DNA of 64,000 nt from Terriglobia bacterium (lineage in GTDB: Bacteria > Acidobacteriota > Terriglobia > Terriglobales > Acidobacteriaceae). Shown piece by piece: positions 18,544-26,908 of the stretch. A model generated the notes under the pieces. The model was given only the letters and a program-made list of their open reading frames with translations. It had not been told where the DNA came from and did not search any database. The stretch covers positions 23,438-87,437 of the forward strand of contig JAIQET010000007.1 in the NCBI GenBank assembly GCA_020073645.1, written 5' to 3'. Made by a program: the position numbers and the translations under genes. Within the stretch, counting starts at the first letter, position 1, and the number at the start of each line of letters is the position of its first letter.

Positions 18544-19872
18544 TCATTGCGCGCGTGGCCCCGCTCCCGGCCCAGGCACCACCACCGGCCGGTCGAAGGT
18601 AATTTCCATCTCGGTGAACCTGGGCAGAATCACATCCCGGCCGCGGCGCGTTACCATGAACAGGCCCGACGCGGATGCGGACACAATCCGCGCGACTCCC
18701 GCGGTGGAAGCGTCGGTTGCGGTGGAAACCAGCGCCTCGATCAACAGTTGTGCGCCGTCGTCCGCCACCTTCCCGATTCCCGCCGTCACCCCAATGTTCG
18801 CCAGCATCCAGGCCTTACCCGGCCTGCCGCCTCTCAGCCCACCTTCGGAATCCATCGTGGCGCGCGAGCCCTGGTCCAGCTCTGCTCCACTGACTGAGGC
18901 CGCCAGGGGAGCACCGCCGCCGCCCGGCAAGGTCAGCGCAGTGAAGGCCAGGTGCAGCGAACCCGCGCGACTTAGCCAGCGTGGTTGCGTGCTTTTTACG
19001 ACCTTTCCCTCGAATAAACTCCCCTCGGGCAGTACCACGCTTGAACCCACGCGGACCGGCTGGACCAGGCGGGCTTGAAACAAATCGCCGGCATGGTTCT
19101 TGCCGGCGCTAATGGAACTGAGCAGGATGATCTTGGCCTGGGTTCCAGTGGCAAGCGTCACCGGTCCCAGCGGCAAAGCGGCCGGGGAAACAGTCGCGTC
19201 CGAGGTTGCAGCAGCTAGTTCTCCGGCGGTCAAGCCCGCCGCCTCAAGAGTCACTATGGGGCCAGTTGCTTTCTTGCCGGGCTGGGCGTGCTGCGGCGCT
19301 GGGCTCGCTGCCTCGGCATGGACCGCCGATTGCGCTGCAGGTTGAGCTGACTTGCCCGGCTTCGGGTGCACCTCCGACCTGGGACCAATGGAGATCAACG
19401 AAACTCGCAGCGGAATTTCCGCTCCGCCGGCCAGAGAAAGGCTCGCAGAATGAAAGGAAGGATAGTTCTCATGGCGCGGCGTAAAGACTTTGATCACCCA
19501 GGGCCAGCGATCGTTCGGTACCCTTCGCCGCCGCTCCAGCTTATCCACAGTGAGACGAACCCGGCTGTCCGCTGGAAACAATCTGCGGTCCCCGGAATAG
19601 ACATCTTGTGAAAGCGTTCCCTCGAGCACCTGTCCCGGTCCCAGGGCCGAAACCTTCACTGGGCTGTCGAGTTGGACTTTCAAATACAGGCTGGAATTTC
19701 CGGCAACCTGCGCCTGGGCGCTGCCAGCCTGATTGTCCGCCGCAAACACCAGCGAAGCCATCGCCAGCCAGCAGCAAAACAACCCGCCTGCTGCCCGAAT
19801 GAAAGGTTTGCAGGATGAGCGCCGCCAGTACATCGCGGAGCAGTGGCGTAGGACGCGGAACAGTATTCTCAT
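18544..19872 (-). CDS. Secreted protein with VirB10/TrbI-like beta-barrel segments
   Basis: This is a 442-residue exported protein of unknown function. After an N-terminal hydrophobic segment (AAGGLFCCWLAMASLVFAAD) it carries two similar beta-rich modules, around VQLDSPVKVSALGPGQVLEGTL and around GDLFQARLVQPVRVGSSVVLPEGSLFEGKVV. These resemble the C-terminal barrel of VirB10/TrbI proteins and are frequent in acidobacterial hypothetical proteins. A low-complexity Ala/Pro/Gln linker separates them. I start at ATG 19872 (MRILFRVL), just before the signal peptide. No type IV secretion genes are nearby, so a conjugation role is not implied. Confidence 0.6.
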   Translation of the reverse strand: MRILFRVLRHCSAMYWRRSSCKPFIRAAGGLFCCWLAMASLVFAADNQAGSAQAQVAGNSSLYLKVQLDSPVKVSALGPGQVLEGTLSQDVYSGDRRLFPADSRVRLTVDKLERRRRVPNDRWPWVIKVFTPRHENYPSFHSASLSLAGGAEIPLRVSLISIGPRSEVHPKPGKSAQPAAQSAVHAEAASPAPQHAQPGKKATGPIVTLEAAGLTAGELAAATSDATVSPAALPLGPVTLATGTQAKIILLSSISAGKNHAGDLFQARLVQPVRVGSSVVLPEGSLFEGKVVKSTQPRWLSRAGSLHLAFTALTLPGGGGAPLAASVSGAELDQGSRATMDSEGGLRGGRPGKAWMLANIGVTAGIGKVADDGAQLLIEALVSTATDASTAGVARIVSASASGLFMVTRRGRDVILPRFTEMEITFDRPVVVPGPGAGPRAQ

Positions 19873-20022
19873 TGGGCTACCAGCCAAGACTTCTCCCCCA
19901 CCGTGGCGTTCCCGGCATTCTATCGCAAGTGTAGTCAACGACGGCAGATAGTAATGGCCCGCCTTGTTTCCGCAGGTGTAGTGGAAACCTCACCTATCAA
20001 GTCACGATGCCGTTGGAGAATT

Positions 20023-20098
20023 TGGTGGACCTGGTCGGGTTCGAACCGACGACCTCTTCCATGCCATGGAAGCGCGCTCCCAACTGCGCCACAGGCCC
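20023..20098 (-). tRNA. tRNA-Ala (anticodon GGC)
   Basis: On the minus strand the cloverleaf reads: acceptor GGGCCTG pairing with CAGGTCC, a D-arm with GCGCAGTTGGGAGCGC, the anticodon stem CTTCC/GGAAG around loop ATGGCAT (anticodon GGC), and the T-arm GTCGG-TTCGAAC-CCGAC. It ends with A and an encoded CCA. The third acceptor pair is G-U, the identity element of tRNA-Ala. It stands alone and is opposite in direction to the gene that follows. Confidence 0.96.
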
Positions 20099-20270
20099 AT
20101 GTGCGACAGGAAAGAACCAAAGCAATTCTCGCCCAGCCAGGGAGGATAGTCAAACTCGGAATCCCGACGATCCCCATGTCTGCAGGTGGGAAATGATCCG
20201 CAGCATGGATCGCCTGCCCCCGACTTTGCGAAAACCAGGAAACTTAGTATTCTGTGGTGCATTAGCCGAC

Positions 20271-20972
20271 ATGAATCGGAGCCCAATTCACACGGCACTC
20301 TGCCTGTTGCCCTTCCTGGCGTTGCCGGCAACCGCACAAGCCCCATCCAGCCAGGTCGCCACTCCGCCACCTGTTTCCTACTCTTCTGTCAGCCAGTTGA
20401 ACCTGCTGCTGTCCCAGCTGGAACAAACCGTGCAGGCTATCAAGGGTGACCTCTCGAATTTGCGGATCGAGCGCTGGAAGACGGATTCCGGCACCAAGCG
20501 TCAGGCCGAAGCGAATGTGGATTCCATCCAGCGCAATCTGCAGAACGCGCTGCCCGAGATCATTGCCCAATTGCGAAACTCTCCCGAAGATCTCAATGGG
20601 ACCTTCAAGCTCTATCGCAACCTCGATGCACTCTATGATGTGTTCGGCTCGGTCGTGGAATCGGCCGGGGCCTTCGGCTCCAAGGATGAGTTCCAGTCGC
20701 TGGGCAACGATCTGAATTCTCTGGAGCGGTCCCGTCATGCGTTCGCCGATCGCATGGAGACGCTGGCCGGCGCCAAGGAAGTCGAACTGACGCGGCTGCG
20801 TACCCAGTTGCGTAACGCGCCGACCGCAGCTCCTGCTCCTTCGGCACCCAAGAAAATTATCGTGGACGACAACGAACCCCCTCAGAAGACCACCAAGAAG
20901 AAGCCCGCTCCCAAGAAGTCCAGTACTCCTCCGCCCAGCGCCACTCCTGCGACCACACCACCGCCCCACTAG
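20271..20972 (+). CDS. Secreted coiled-coil protein of unknown function
   Basis: This 233-residue protein has a signal peptide (SPIHTALCLLPFLALPATAQ), a helical, probably coiled-coil body (LLLSQLEQTVQAIKGDLSNLRIERWK and LNSLERSRHAFADRMETLAGAKEVELTRLRTQL), and a Lys/Pro-rich low-complexity tail (KTTKKKPAPKKSS). ATG 20271 is chosen because it starts the signal peptide; the open frame upstream runs through the complement of tRNA-Ala and gives the well-known artefact peptide GFEPTTSSMPWKRAPNC. Function is unknown; location should be periplasmic. Confidence 0.75.
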   Translation: MNRSPIHTALCLLPFLALPATAQAPSSQVATPPPVSYSSVSQLNLLLSQLEQTVQAIKGDLSNLRIERWKTDSGTKRQAEANVDSIQRNLQNALPEIIAQLRNSPEDLNGTFKLYRNLDALYDVFGSVVESAGAFGSKDEFQSLGNDLNSLERSRHAFADRMETLAGAKEVELTRLRTQLRNAPTAAPAPSAPKKIIVDDNEPPQKTTKKKPAPKKSSTPPPSATPATTPPPH

Positions 20973-21065
20973 GGGACTCTCGCTCCAGGCCATCGCCTTT
21001 GTCGCGGCTGCCTTGACCCGCCCGACATGACCACCTAAGTTACTGAATTTACGGCTCCTTCTTGT

Positions 21066-21095
21066 GGAACTCTTAACACCTCTGCGGAGTCTATT
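21066..21095 (+). promoter_or_regulatory. Possible ECF-type promoter upstream of the sigma gene
   Basis: GGAACT (21066-21071) and TCTATT (21090-21095), 18 bases apart, resemble the GGAACTT/TCTGA pattern of RpoE-type promoters and would allow autoregulation of the ECF sigma gene 105 bases downstream. A TATAAT at 21182-21187 has no good -35 partner. Confidence 0.3.
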
Positions 21096-21199
21096 ACAAG
21101 CGTGGGTAGTTGTGCGCCAGGTAGCGAGCAGATTGGGCGCAGGGATCACTTTTGGGCCAGCGCTAGGATCGGAAAAGAACCTATAATGGGGGTAACGCC

Positions 21200-21949
21200 A
21201 TGAGGGTTATGGCGGGAGCAATCACGTTGGGTGATCTCGCAGGGGCGCTAGCAGTCCGGACTCAGGAATCCGCGATCGTGGCCGAACTGAAGGCTGGGTC
21301 CGAGGACGCATACGCCTGGTTGATCGGCGAGTTTCACCAACCCATCTATAGCCTCGTTTATCGCTTGGTGGCCGATCCGGCCGACGCTGCCGACACTACC
21401 CAGGAAGTTTTTTTGAAGGTCTTCCGTGGCATGAAGCATTTCCACGGTGAGTCCAGCCTGAAGACGTGGATTTATCGCATCGCCGTGCATGAAGCCTACA
21501 ACCGACGCCGCTGGTGGTTCCGCCATAAGGCACGGGAAACGTCAATAGAACCGCTGCAACCGGATACCGAACCTGGCGCGGCCGCGGGTTTGAAGGACCT
21601 GCTGGTAGATGAAGGCGAATCGCCGTTCGACAGCGTGGTGCACGAAGAAATCCGGGTGCGCGTCGAAGAAGAGTTGCGCAAGGTACCCGAGCCCTATCGC
21701 ACCGCCGTGATCTTGCGGGATCTCGAGGACATGTCGTACGAAGAGATTGCCGAGGTCACGCAGGTCTCGCTGGGCACGGTGAAATCGCGCTTGACTCGTG
21801 GACGCGAGGCCCTGAAGCAGCGCCTCGTGGCCTACGTCCGGGAGGTTGGGCCGCAGCTTGGTCTCCAGGCTCCGATGGAGCGCCGTTCGAAAATGGACGC
21901 GCGTTCCCTTGGTTCTGCAGATGGCAGGGAAGTCGAGGTGACGTCATGA
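21200..21949 (+). CDS. ECF RNA polymerase sigma factor (RpoE-like)
   Basis: This is a group 4 sigma factor. Region 2 is visible as FHQPIYSLVYRLVADPADAADTTQEVFLKVFRG followed by SLKTWIYRIAVHEAYNRRRWW (-10 recognition). Region 4 appears as LRKVPEPYRTAVILRDLEDMSYEEIAEVTQVSLGTVKSRLTRGREALK, a helix-turn-helix that reads the -35 element. A roughly 50-residue acidic linker joins them. The stop overlaps the anti-sigma start as ATGA, so the two are translationally coupled. ATG 21200 has a G-rich Shine-Dalgarno. It should direct RNA polymerase to envelope or stress genes when the anti-sigma releases it. Confidence 0.93.
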   Translation: MRVMAGAITLGDLAGALAVRTQESAIVAELKAGSEDAYAWLIGEFHQPIYSLVYRLVADPADAADTTQEVFLKVFRGMKHFHGESSLKTWIYRIAVHEAYNRRRWWFRHKARETSIEPLQPDTEPGAAAGLKDLLVDEGESPFDSVVHEEIRVRVEEELRKVPEPYRTAVILRDLEDMSYEEIAEVTQVSLGTVKSRLTRGREALKQRLVAYVREVGPQLGLQAPMERRSKMDARSLGSADGREVEVTS

Positions 21950-22617
21950 ATTGCGCCGAAGTCAAATCCTTGTTTTCGTCTTATCTGGACGGCGCAGTGA
22001 CCGGTACGCAGATGCGTGCCCTCAGCCAGCACCTGCAAACCTGTGTTCACTGCCGGCAGGAGTATGTCTCTCTTCATCACACCCAGCAATTGCTGGCCAG
22101 GGTGGGCCGCCGGAAAGCGCCGGCCGACCTGGCGCTGAAGCTGCGGGTTGCCATCTCCCAAGAAATCGCGCACTCCAAGCGTCCGTTCCTCGATGGCATG
22201 ACGATTCGTCTGGAGAACGCGTTGAACGCGTTTATGGTTCCAGCCACCGCCGGTCTGGTCACTGCGGTGGTGATCTTCGGGTTGCTCACCTTCTCCCTGG
22301 CGGTTCCCGGCCAGTTGCAGGCCGACAACGACGATGTCCCGCTCATGCTGTACACCGCTCCGCAGCTGCAGCAGTCGGCCTTTGGCACAGCCCTGGATTC
22401 GATCAACGATGACTCGGTCGTAATCGAAGCCTATGTGGACTCCAACGGCCGGGTAGAGGATTTCCGCATCCTGTCGCACCCGCAGGAGGCCAAGGCATTG
22501 CTGCCGCAGTTGAACCGAATGCTGATTTTCACCACCTTCCGTCCCGCCACATCCATGGGCCGGCCCACCGCGGGGCGGGCGGTGCTGTCGTTCTCGAAAA
22601 TCAGCGTGAAGGGATGA
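21946..22617 (+). CDS. Zinc-finger anti-sigma factor with TonB-like C-terminal domain
   Basis: This is a membrane-spanning regulator of the preceding ECF sigma. The N-terminal zf-HC2 domain begins MNCAEVKSLFSSYLDG and has the zinc motif HLQTCVHC. A transmembrane helix lies at about residues 98-123 (VPATAGLVTAVVIFGLLTFSLAV). The periplasmic part VVIEAYVDSNGRVEDFRIL...LIFTTFRPATSMGRPTAGRAVLSF resembles the TonB C-terminal fold, which is unusual for an anti-sigma and could serve as the sensor or partner-binding end. Its ATG is in the ATGA overlap with the sigma gene. Confidence 0.88.
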   Translation: MNCAEVKSLFSSYLDGAVTGTQMRALSQHLQTCVHCRQEYVSLHHTQQLLARVGRRKAPADLALKLRVAISQEIAHSKRPFLDGMTIRLENALNAFMVPATAGLVTAVVIFGLLTFSLAVPGQLQADNDDVPLMLYTAPQLQQSAFGTALDSINDDSVVIEAYVDSNGRVEDFRILSHPQEAKALLPQLNRMLIFTTFRPATSMGRPTAGRAVLSFSKISVKG

Positions 22618-22620
22618 AGA

Positions 22621-22682
22621 CCAGCAATTAGCAACTAGCAGTTAGCACTTGGGGCTCTTTCCTGCTAGTTGCCAATTGCTGG
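22621..22682 (+). repeat. Long hairpin of AGCAACTAGCA words
   Basis: CCAGCAATTAGCAACTAGCAG (22621-22641) is the inverse of 22662-22682 with one mismatch, separated by about 20 bases. It begins three bases after the anti-sigma stop codon. There is no T-run, so it is not a classical terminator but could protect or end the transcript. Confidence 0.8.
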
Positions 22683-22762
22683 TTCTTCCGTTTGACCCTC
22701 TGCGGAGAAGCCCTTAAACTGACACAGTAACCCGCATCCCGACCAGCCTGCTGGAGGTCTCC

Positions 22763-24271
22763 CTGGATCGTTGGTTTCGACGCTCGCTCTATGCGGCCCT
22801 GCTTGGGCTGGTGGCGCAGGCGTGTCTCGCCGAGAGCAATCCCAAAGTGGCCCTCGATACCAGCGAAACTTTGTTCACGGTCATGACCGCCCTGAATGCC
22901 TGTGGATACGACCAGGAACTGGAGGTCTCCGATCCCCTGCGGGGCCAGATCCGCAGCGAAGTCGCCAAAGCCATTCAAGCTTCCCCCGAGGTCAAAGACG
23001 CAACCCGGGCCATGTGCCAGGTCTATGATGACCATCAGCAGCCCGACTCTTCGCGCACCCTGGCGCAGTTTGTGTCGCTGGCGTTGTATTTGAACCCGCC
23101 ACCGGCGCTCACTCCCAAAGTCCGCGACACTGAGCTTCCCCCCGACGCCACCGCGGTGTTCGGGTTCCTCCCGTTGGTGCAGAAGTTCTATGAAGTGGCT
23201 GGATTGCACGCCATCTGGGAACGCCATCGCGAGGCCTATAGCGCCTTGACCGATCGCTATCACGAGCCCTTGTCCAAGATGTTGTTCGACACCGAGATCT
23301 ATTTGAAGCTGCCCTCCGCGGGATACCTGGGGCACCAGTTCACGGTTTACCTTGACCCCATGGGGGCTCCGGGCCAGACCAATGCCCGCAACTACGGCGC
23401 GGATTACTTTGTGGTGATTTCCCCGGGAAAGGCATCTTCACTCAAGGTGGAGCAGATTCGCCACACCTATTTGCACTACCTGCTCGATCCCCTCGCGCTG
23501 AAGTACCCCACGGCCCTGAAGCGCCTCGACCCGTTGCTGGAGGCCGTCAAGACTGCGCCCATGGACGAGAGCTTCAAGAACGATGCTTCCCTTCTGGTCA
23601 CGGAGTGCCTGATACGTGCCATCGAAGCCCGCACCGGCCCCTTGGGAAAGGCCTCGGAAGACGAACGCGACCAGGCCATCGAGCGGTCCATGGAGCAAGG
23701 TTTCGTTTTGACTCGCTTCTTTTATGACGCACTGGTCCGGTTTGAGAAGGATCCCGCTGGGCTGCGTAATGCGTACGGGGAAATTCTCAACAGCATCGAA
23801 GTAGGGAAGGAAGTAAAGCGGGCGGCGCTGATCCAGTTTGCCGCCCAGGCGGATACCGAACTCCTCCACTTGTCTCGGCCCCTGGAAGGTAAACTCCTGG
23901 TGACGGCCGAGCAGCGTCTTTCCGCCGGGGACGCGGAAACCGCGCAAAAATTGGCCCAGGAAGCGCTGGACGAGAAAAGTGAAGACCCCGGCCGGGCTCT
24001 GTTCATCCTTGCCCAGGTCGCCACCATGAATCGCGACATGCAGGGCGCCCGCAGCTATTTCCAGCGGGCCCTGGAGGTGGCGCAGGAACCCAAGGTGGTA
24101 GCCTGGTCACACATCTACCTGGGAAGGATTTTCGATTTACAGGAAGACCGTGAAGCGGCGCTCGACCATTACCGGGCCGCTTTGAGCGCCGGCGCCTCGT
24201 TGCCGGAAGCCAAAGCCGCAGCCGAGCGCGGGCTTCAGCAGCCCTACGAGCCACCCAGTCATGCGCAGTAG
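22763..24271 (+). CDS. Secreted TPR-containing protein, likely CTG start
   Basis: This large helical protein has TPR units near its C-terminus (GRALFILAQVATMNRDMQGARSYFQRALEVA and VVAWSHIYLGRIFDLQEDREAALDHYRAAL). The middle resembles no enzyme I know, though YLHYLLDPLALKYP recurs in such proteins. The first ATG/GTG/TTG in frame is GTG 22811, which would cut a signal peptide in half. Starting at CTG 22763 gives DRWFRRSLYAALLGLVAQACLAE, a good signal peptide, and GGAGG lies five bases before that CTG. I therefore favour the CTG, with GTG 22811 as the conventional alternative. Confidence 0.7.
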   Translation: MDRWFRRSLYAALLGLVAQACLAESNPKVALDTSETLFTVMTALNACGYDQELEVSDPLRGQIRSEVAKAIQASPEVKDATRAMCQVYDDHQQPDSSRTLAQFVSLALYLNPPPALTPKVRDTELPPDATAVFGFLPLVQKFYEVAGLHAIWERHREAYSALTDRYHEPLSKMLFDTEIYLKLPSAGYLGHQFTVYLDPMGAPGQTNARNYGADYFVVISPGKASSLKVEQIRHTYLHYLLDPLALKYPTALKRLDPLLEAVKTAPMDESFKNDASLLVTECLIRAIEARTGPLGKASEDERDQAIERSMEQGFVLTRFFYDALVRFEKDPAGLRNAYGEILNSIEVGKEVKRAALIQFAAQADTELLHLSRPLEGKLLVTAEQRLSAGDAETAQKLAQEALDEKSEDPGRALFILAQVATMNRDMQGARSYFQRALEVAQEPKVVAWSHIYLGRIFDLQEDREAALDHYRAALSAGASLPEAKAAAERGLQQPYEPPSHAQ

Positions 24272-24328
24272 GGCTGGAACGCAAGAACGAATGATCGTGA
24301 TCCCATGGTTGCAACTTAAGGAGAAATC

Positions 24329-25237
24329 ATGAAGCGTGTAGCGATGATCATCGTGATCCTGGCGATGGCAACTGTCTTGTCGGCGCAGCAGCAGGGCACA
24401 CAGAACCCGCCGGCAGCTCAGCCCGGCGCCGGACAATCGGGCACGGCGCAGCCCGGCACCCCTGCCCCTCCGGCCAAACACCCGCCGCAAGCCAAGACCC
24501 AGCCGGAATTCGATGCCTATAAGGCAGTCGCGGTCACGACTGACCCGGTCGCCTTTGAGAAGGCAGCCGACGATTTTGCCACCAAGTTCCCGGACAGCGA
24601 ATTGCGCGTGGTGTTGTTCCGCAACGGCATGCACCTCTATCAGGGCGCCAATAACGGCGACAAGATGCTCGACATGGGCCGCAAGGTGCTGAAGATCGAT
24701 CCCGATGATCCCGAGGCCCTGGTCGGCGTGGCTGAAGTTCTCGCCGAACGCACCCGCGACACCGACCTCGACAAGGATCAGCGCCTGGACGAAGCCATGA
24801 AAAATGCCCAGCGCGCGGTGGAGACGATCGATACGGATATCATTGCGCCAGCGGAAACGCCGAAGGAGCGGCTTGACGCTTACAAAGGTTTTTTGCGTTC
24901 CACGGCTTATTCGATCATGGGCACCCTGGCGCTAAACAAGGAGAAGTTCGCGGATGCGGAGAATTATCTCCGCAAGTCCATCGATGCTTATCCCGCACAG
25001 CCCGATCCGGTGGCAGTGCTCCGCCTGGCGGTGGCGCTCGACAAGCAGGACAAGTATCCCGAGGCGCTGAAGGTGGCCAACCAGGCGGTGGCACTGACCC
25101 AGGAAAACACCAACGCAGGAACGGTCGCTCGCCAGGAACGGGACCGGTTGATGAAGCTCACGAACAGCGGGACTCCCGCTCCGGCCCCTAAACCGCCGGA
25201 CGGCGATGCCCAGAACCAGGCCTCACCGAAGAACTGA
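24329..25237 (+). CDS. Secreted TPR protein with proline-rich N-terminus
   Basis: This exported protein (302 aa) has a clear signal peptide (MKRVAMIIVILAMATVLSAQ), a 35-residue Gln/Pro/Gly-rich spacer and then TPR-like helical repeats (GDKMLDMGRKVLKIDPDDPEALVGVAEVLAERTRD and KEKFADAENYLRKSIDAYP). The start has AAGGAG just upstream. It follows the previous TPR gene by 57 bases and precedes rnc by 60, so all may share a transcript. A scaffold role in the periplasm is inferred; no partner is visible. Confidence 0.85.
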   Translation: MKRVAMIIVILAMATVLSAQQQGTQNPPAAQPGAGQSGTAQPGTPAPPAKHPPQAKTQPEFDAYKAVAVTTDPVAFEKAADDFATKFPDSELRVVLFRNGMHLYQGANNGDKMLDMGRKVLKIDPDDPEALVGVAEVLAERTRDTDLDKDQRLDEAMKNAQRAVETIDTDIIAPAETPKERLDAYKGFLRSTAYSIMGTLALNKEKFADAENYLRKSIDAYPAQPDPVAVLRLAVALDKQDKYPEALKVANQAVALTQENTNAGTVARQERDRLMKLTNSGTPAPAPKPPDGDAQNQASPKN

Positions 25238-25297
25238 CACGGTGAACCTGTCATGTCGCGGGCATGGCTGGCGGGCCCGCGCATTGCAACTCAGACC

Positions 25298-26101
25298 ATG
25301 AAGTCACGGGACATTGCGGCGCTGCAATCCGCTCTGGGGTATCGCTTCACTCGCGCGGAACTGCTGGAGCAGGCGCTGACCCATACTTCCCAGGCCCGGG
25401 AGTTGGAAGCCTTGCAGCCGCTCACCCGCAGCCGCGTGGGGGACAACGAGCAACTCGAGTTCCTGGGCGATTCCGTGCTCGCCCTGGTCACCAGTGAGGA
25501 GTTGTTCCATCGCTTTCCTCATTTTCGCGAGGGAGAATTGTCGAAGTTGCGGGCCCACCTGGTGAGCGAGAAGCATCTGATCCGGGTGGCGCAGCAGCTG
25601 GAACTAGGCCACTACCTGCGACTGGGACGAGGCGAAGAAAAGAGCGGCGGACGCAACAAGACGGCGCTGCTGGTGGATGCGCTGGAGGCCGTTCTCGCGG
25701 CCATCTACCTGGATAGTGACTTGGAGACGGCACGCCGCCTCGTCCTGCAGTATATCGTCGCGCCGGAACTGGAGCGTATCGCTGTCCATGGCAATGGGCT
25801 GCCGGTCACCGATTACAAATCGGCCCTGCAGGAAAGGCTGCAAGCGCTCGGACGCCCCCAGCCGTCGTACCTGCTGGTCAAGGAGCAGGGCCCGGAGCAC
25901 AGCAAAACCTTTACCATCGAGATCAAACTGCAAGAGCCAGACTCCCCCGCCAAGGCCGAGTTCGTGGGCCGCGCGGAGGGCTCGACCAAAAAGAACGCGG
26001 AGCAGGATGCCGCCCGTCAAGTGCTCGAATATCTGGCTTCCTTGCCCGCCGACTCCCTCGGGCCGGGAAAGACGAAAGGGGCGCGTGTAGTCCGATCATG
26101 A
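25298..26101 (+). CDS. rnc: Ribonuclease III
   Basis: This endonuclease cleaves double-stranded RNA, including rRNA precursors. The N-terminal catalytic domain has the family signature NEQLEFLGDSVLALV and the second acidic cluster around LLVDALEAVLAAIYLDSD. The C-terminal third is a double-stranded-RNA-binding domain (DYKSALQERLQALGRPQPSYLL to STKKNAEQDAARQVLEYL). ATG 25298 matches the usual N-terminus of the family (ALQSALGYRF a few residues in), while ATG 25253 would add 15 residues. The stop overlaps the lepB start as ATGA, which couples RNase III and signal peptidase as in many bacteria. Confidence 0.95.
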   Translation: MKSRDIAALQSALGYRFTRAELLEQALTHTSQARELEALQPLTRSRVGDNEQLEFLGDSVLALVTSEELFHRFPHFREGELSKLRAHLVSEKHLIRVAQQLELGHYLRLGRGEEKSGGRNKTALLVDALEAVLAAIYLDSDLETARRLVLQYIVAPELERIAVHGNGLPVTDYKSALQERLQALGRPQPSYLLVKEQGPEHSKTFTIEIKLQEPDSPAKAEFVGRAEGSTKKNAEQDAARQVLEYLASLPADSLGPGKTKGARVVRS

Positions 26102-26871
26102 CGGAAGCTGTTCAACCCCAGGCAGAGATAGTTTCACACCACGCACCCACGGACTGGACCATGTCACTCCAGTCGCTCCTGGGCACCGTGGTCATCGCGG
26201 TGTTCGTCATCACCTTCATCGTGCAAGCTTTCCAGATCCCATCGGAATCCATGGAAAACACGCTCCTCATCGGCGATTATCTGCTGGTCGACAAACTTCG
26301 CTATGGCGGGGATGAGTTCTGGGGCCACTTTGTCCCCTATCGTCCGGTGCGCCGCGGGGACATCATCGTTTTCCGCTATCCCGTCAACCCCACGCAGCAT
26401 TTTGTGAAGCGAGTGGTGGGCGTGCCGGGCGATCGGGTGCGGCTCGTCAATCGCCAGGTTTACATTAACGGAGTTCCTCTGCGCGAACCCTACGTGCGCT
26501 ATACCTCGCGCGCGCACGATGTATTTCGCGATGAGTTCCCGCGCCTGGACCTCCCGGCTCCGGGGCTGGAAGGGGACTGGTACCTGCAGATGAAGAAACT
26601 GGTGGACGACGGACAACTCATTATCCCCGAAGGCCACTATTTTGTGCTCGGCGACAACCGCGACGAGAGTCTGGACAGCCGCTATTGGGGCTTTGTCCCC
26701 AAGGAAAATGTGATTGGACGTCCCTTGCTGATCTACTGGTCGGTACGCGATGTCAATGACGACATGCCCATTGCCTCCACCCCAGGTGATAAACTCTTTC
26801 ACTTCGCTTACGCGGCAACCCACTTGTTTCAGATCACCCGCTGGGACCGCACATTTCGGATAGTCAACTAA
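26098..26871 (+). CDS. lepB: Signal peptidase I, first of two
   Basis: This membrane protease removes signal peptides from exported proteins. One N-terminal transmembrane helix (LLGTVVIAVFVITFIVQAF) leads directly into the catalytic Ser box QIPSESMENTLL (Ser51). The general base is Lys104 in HFVKRVVGVPGDRV. The C-terminal box is VLGDNRDESLDSRYWGFVPKENVIGRP. The start overlaps the rnc stop (ATGA). A second complete lepB follows after 37 bases; the two differ in the middle insert and C-terminus but keep the same architecture. Confidence 0.96.
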   Translation: MTEAVQPQAEIVSHHAPTDWTMSLQSLLGTVVIAVFVITFIVQAFQIPSESMENTLLIGDYLLVDKLRYGGDEFWGHFVPYRPVRRGDIIVFRYPVNPTQHFVKRVVGVPGDRVRLVNRQVYINGVPLREPYVRYTSRAHDVFRDEFPRLDLPAPGLEGDWYLQMKKLVDDGQLIIPEGHYFVLGDNRDESLDSRYWGFVPKENVIGRPLLIYWSVRDVNDDMPIASTPGDKLFHFAYAATHLFQITRWDRTFRIVN

Positions 26872-26908
26872 GGGGCGCTGCAGCGCCCGACGACGGGACG
26901 AAGATCTG

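Noticed and set aside
20007..20270. N-terminal extension of the gene at 20271 giving the peptide GFEPTTSSMPWKRAPNC
   Set aside because: It is the complement of tRNA-Ala read as protein, a well-known artefact; the signal peptide starts at ATG 20271.
21182..21187. TATAAT just upstream of the first ECF sigma gene
   Set aside because: No acceptable -35 at 16-18 bases, and it is only 12 bases from the start codon.
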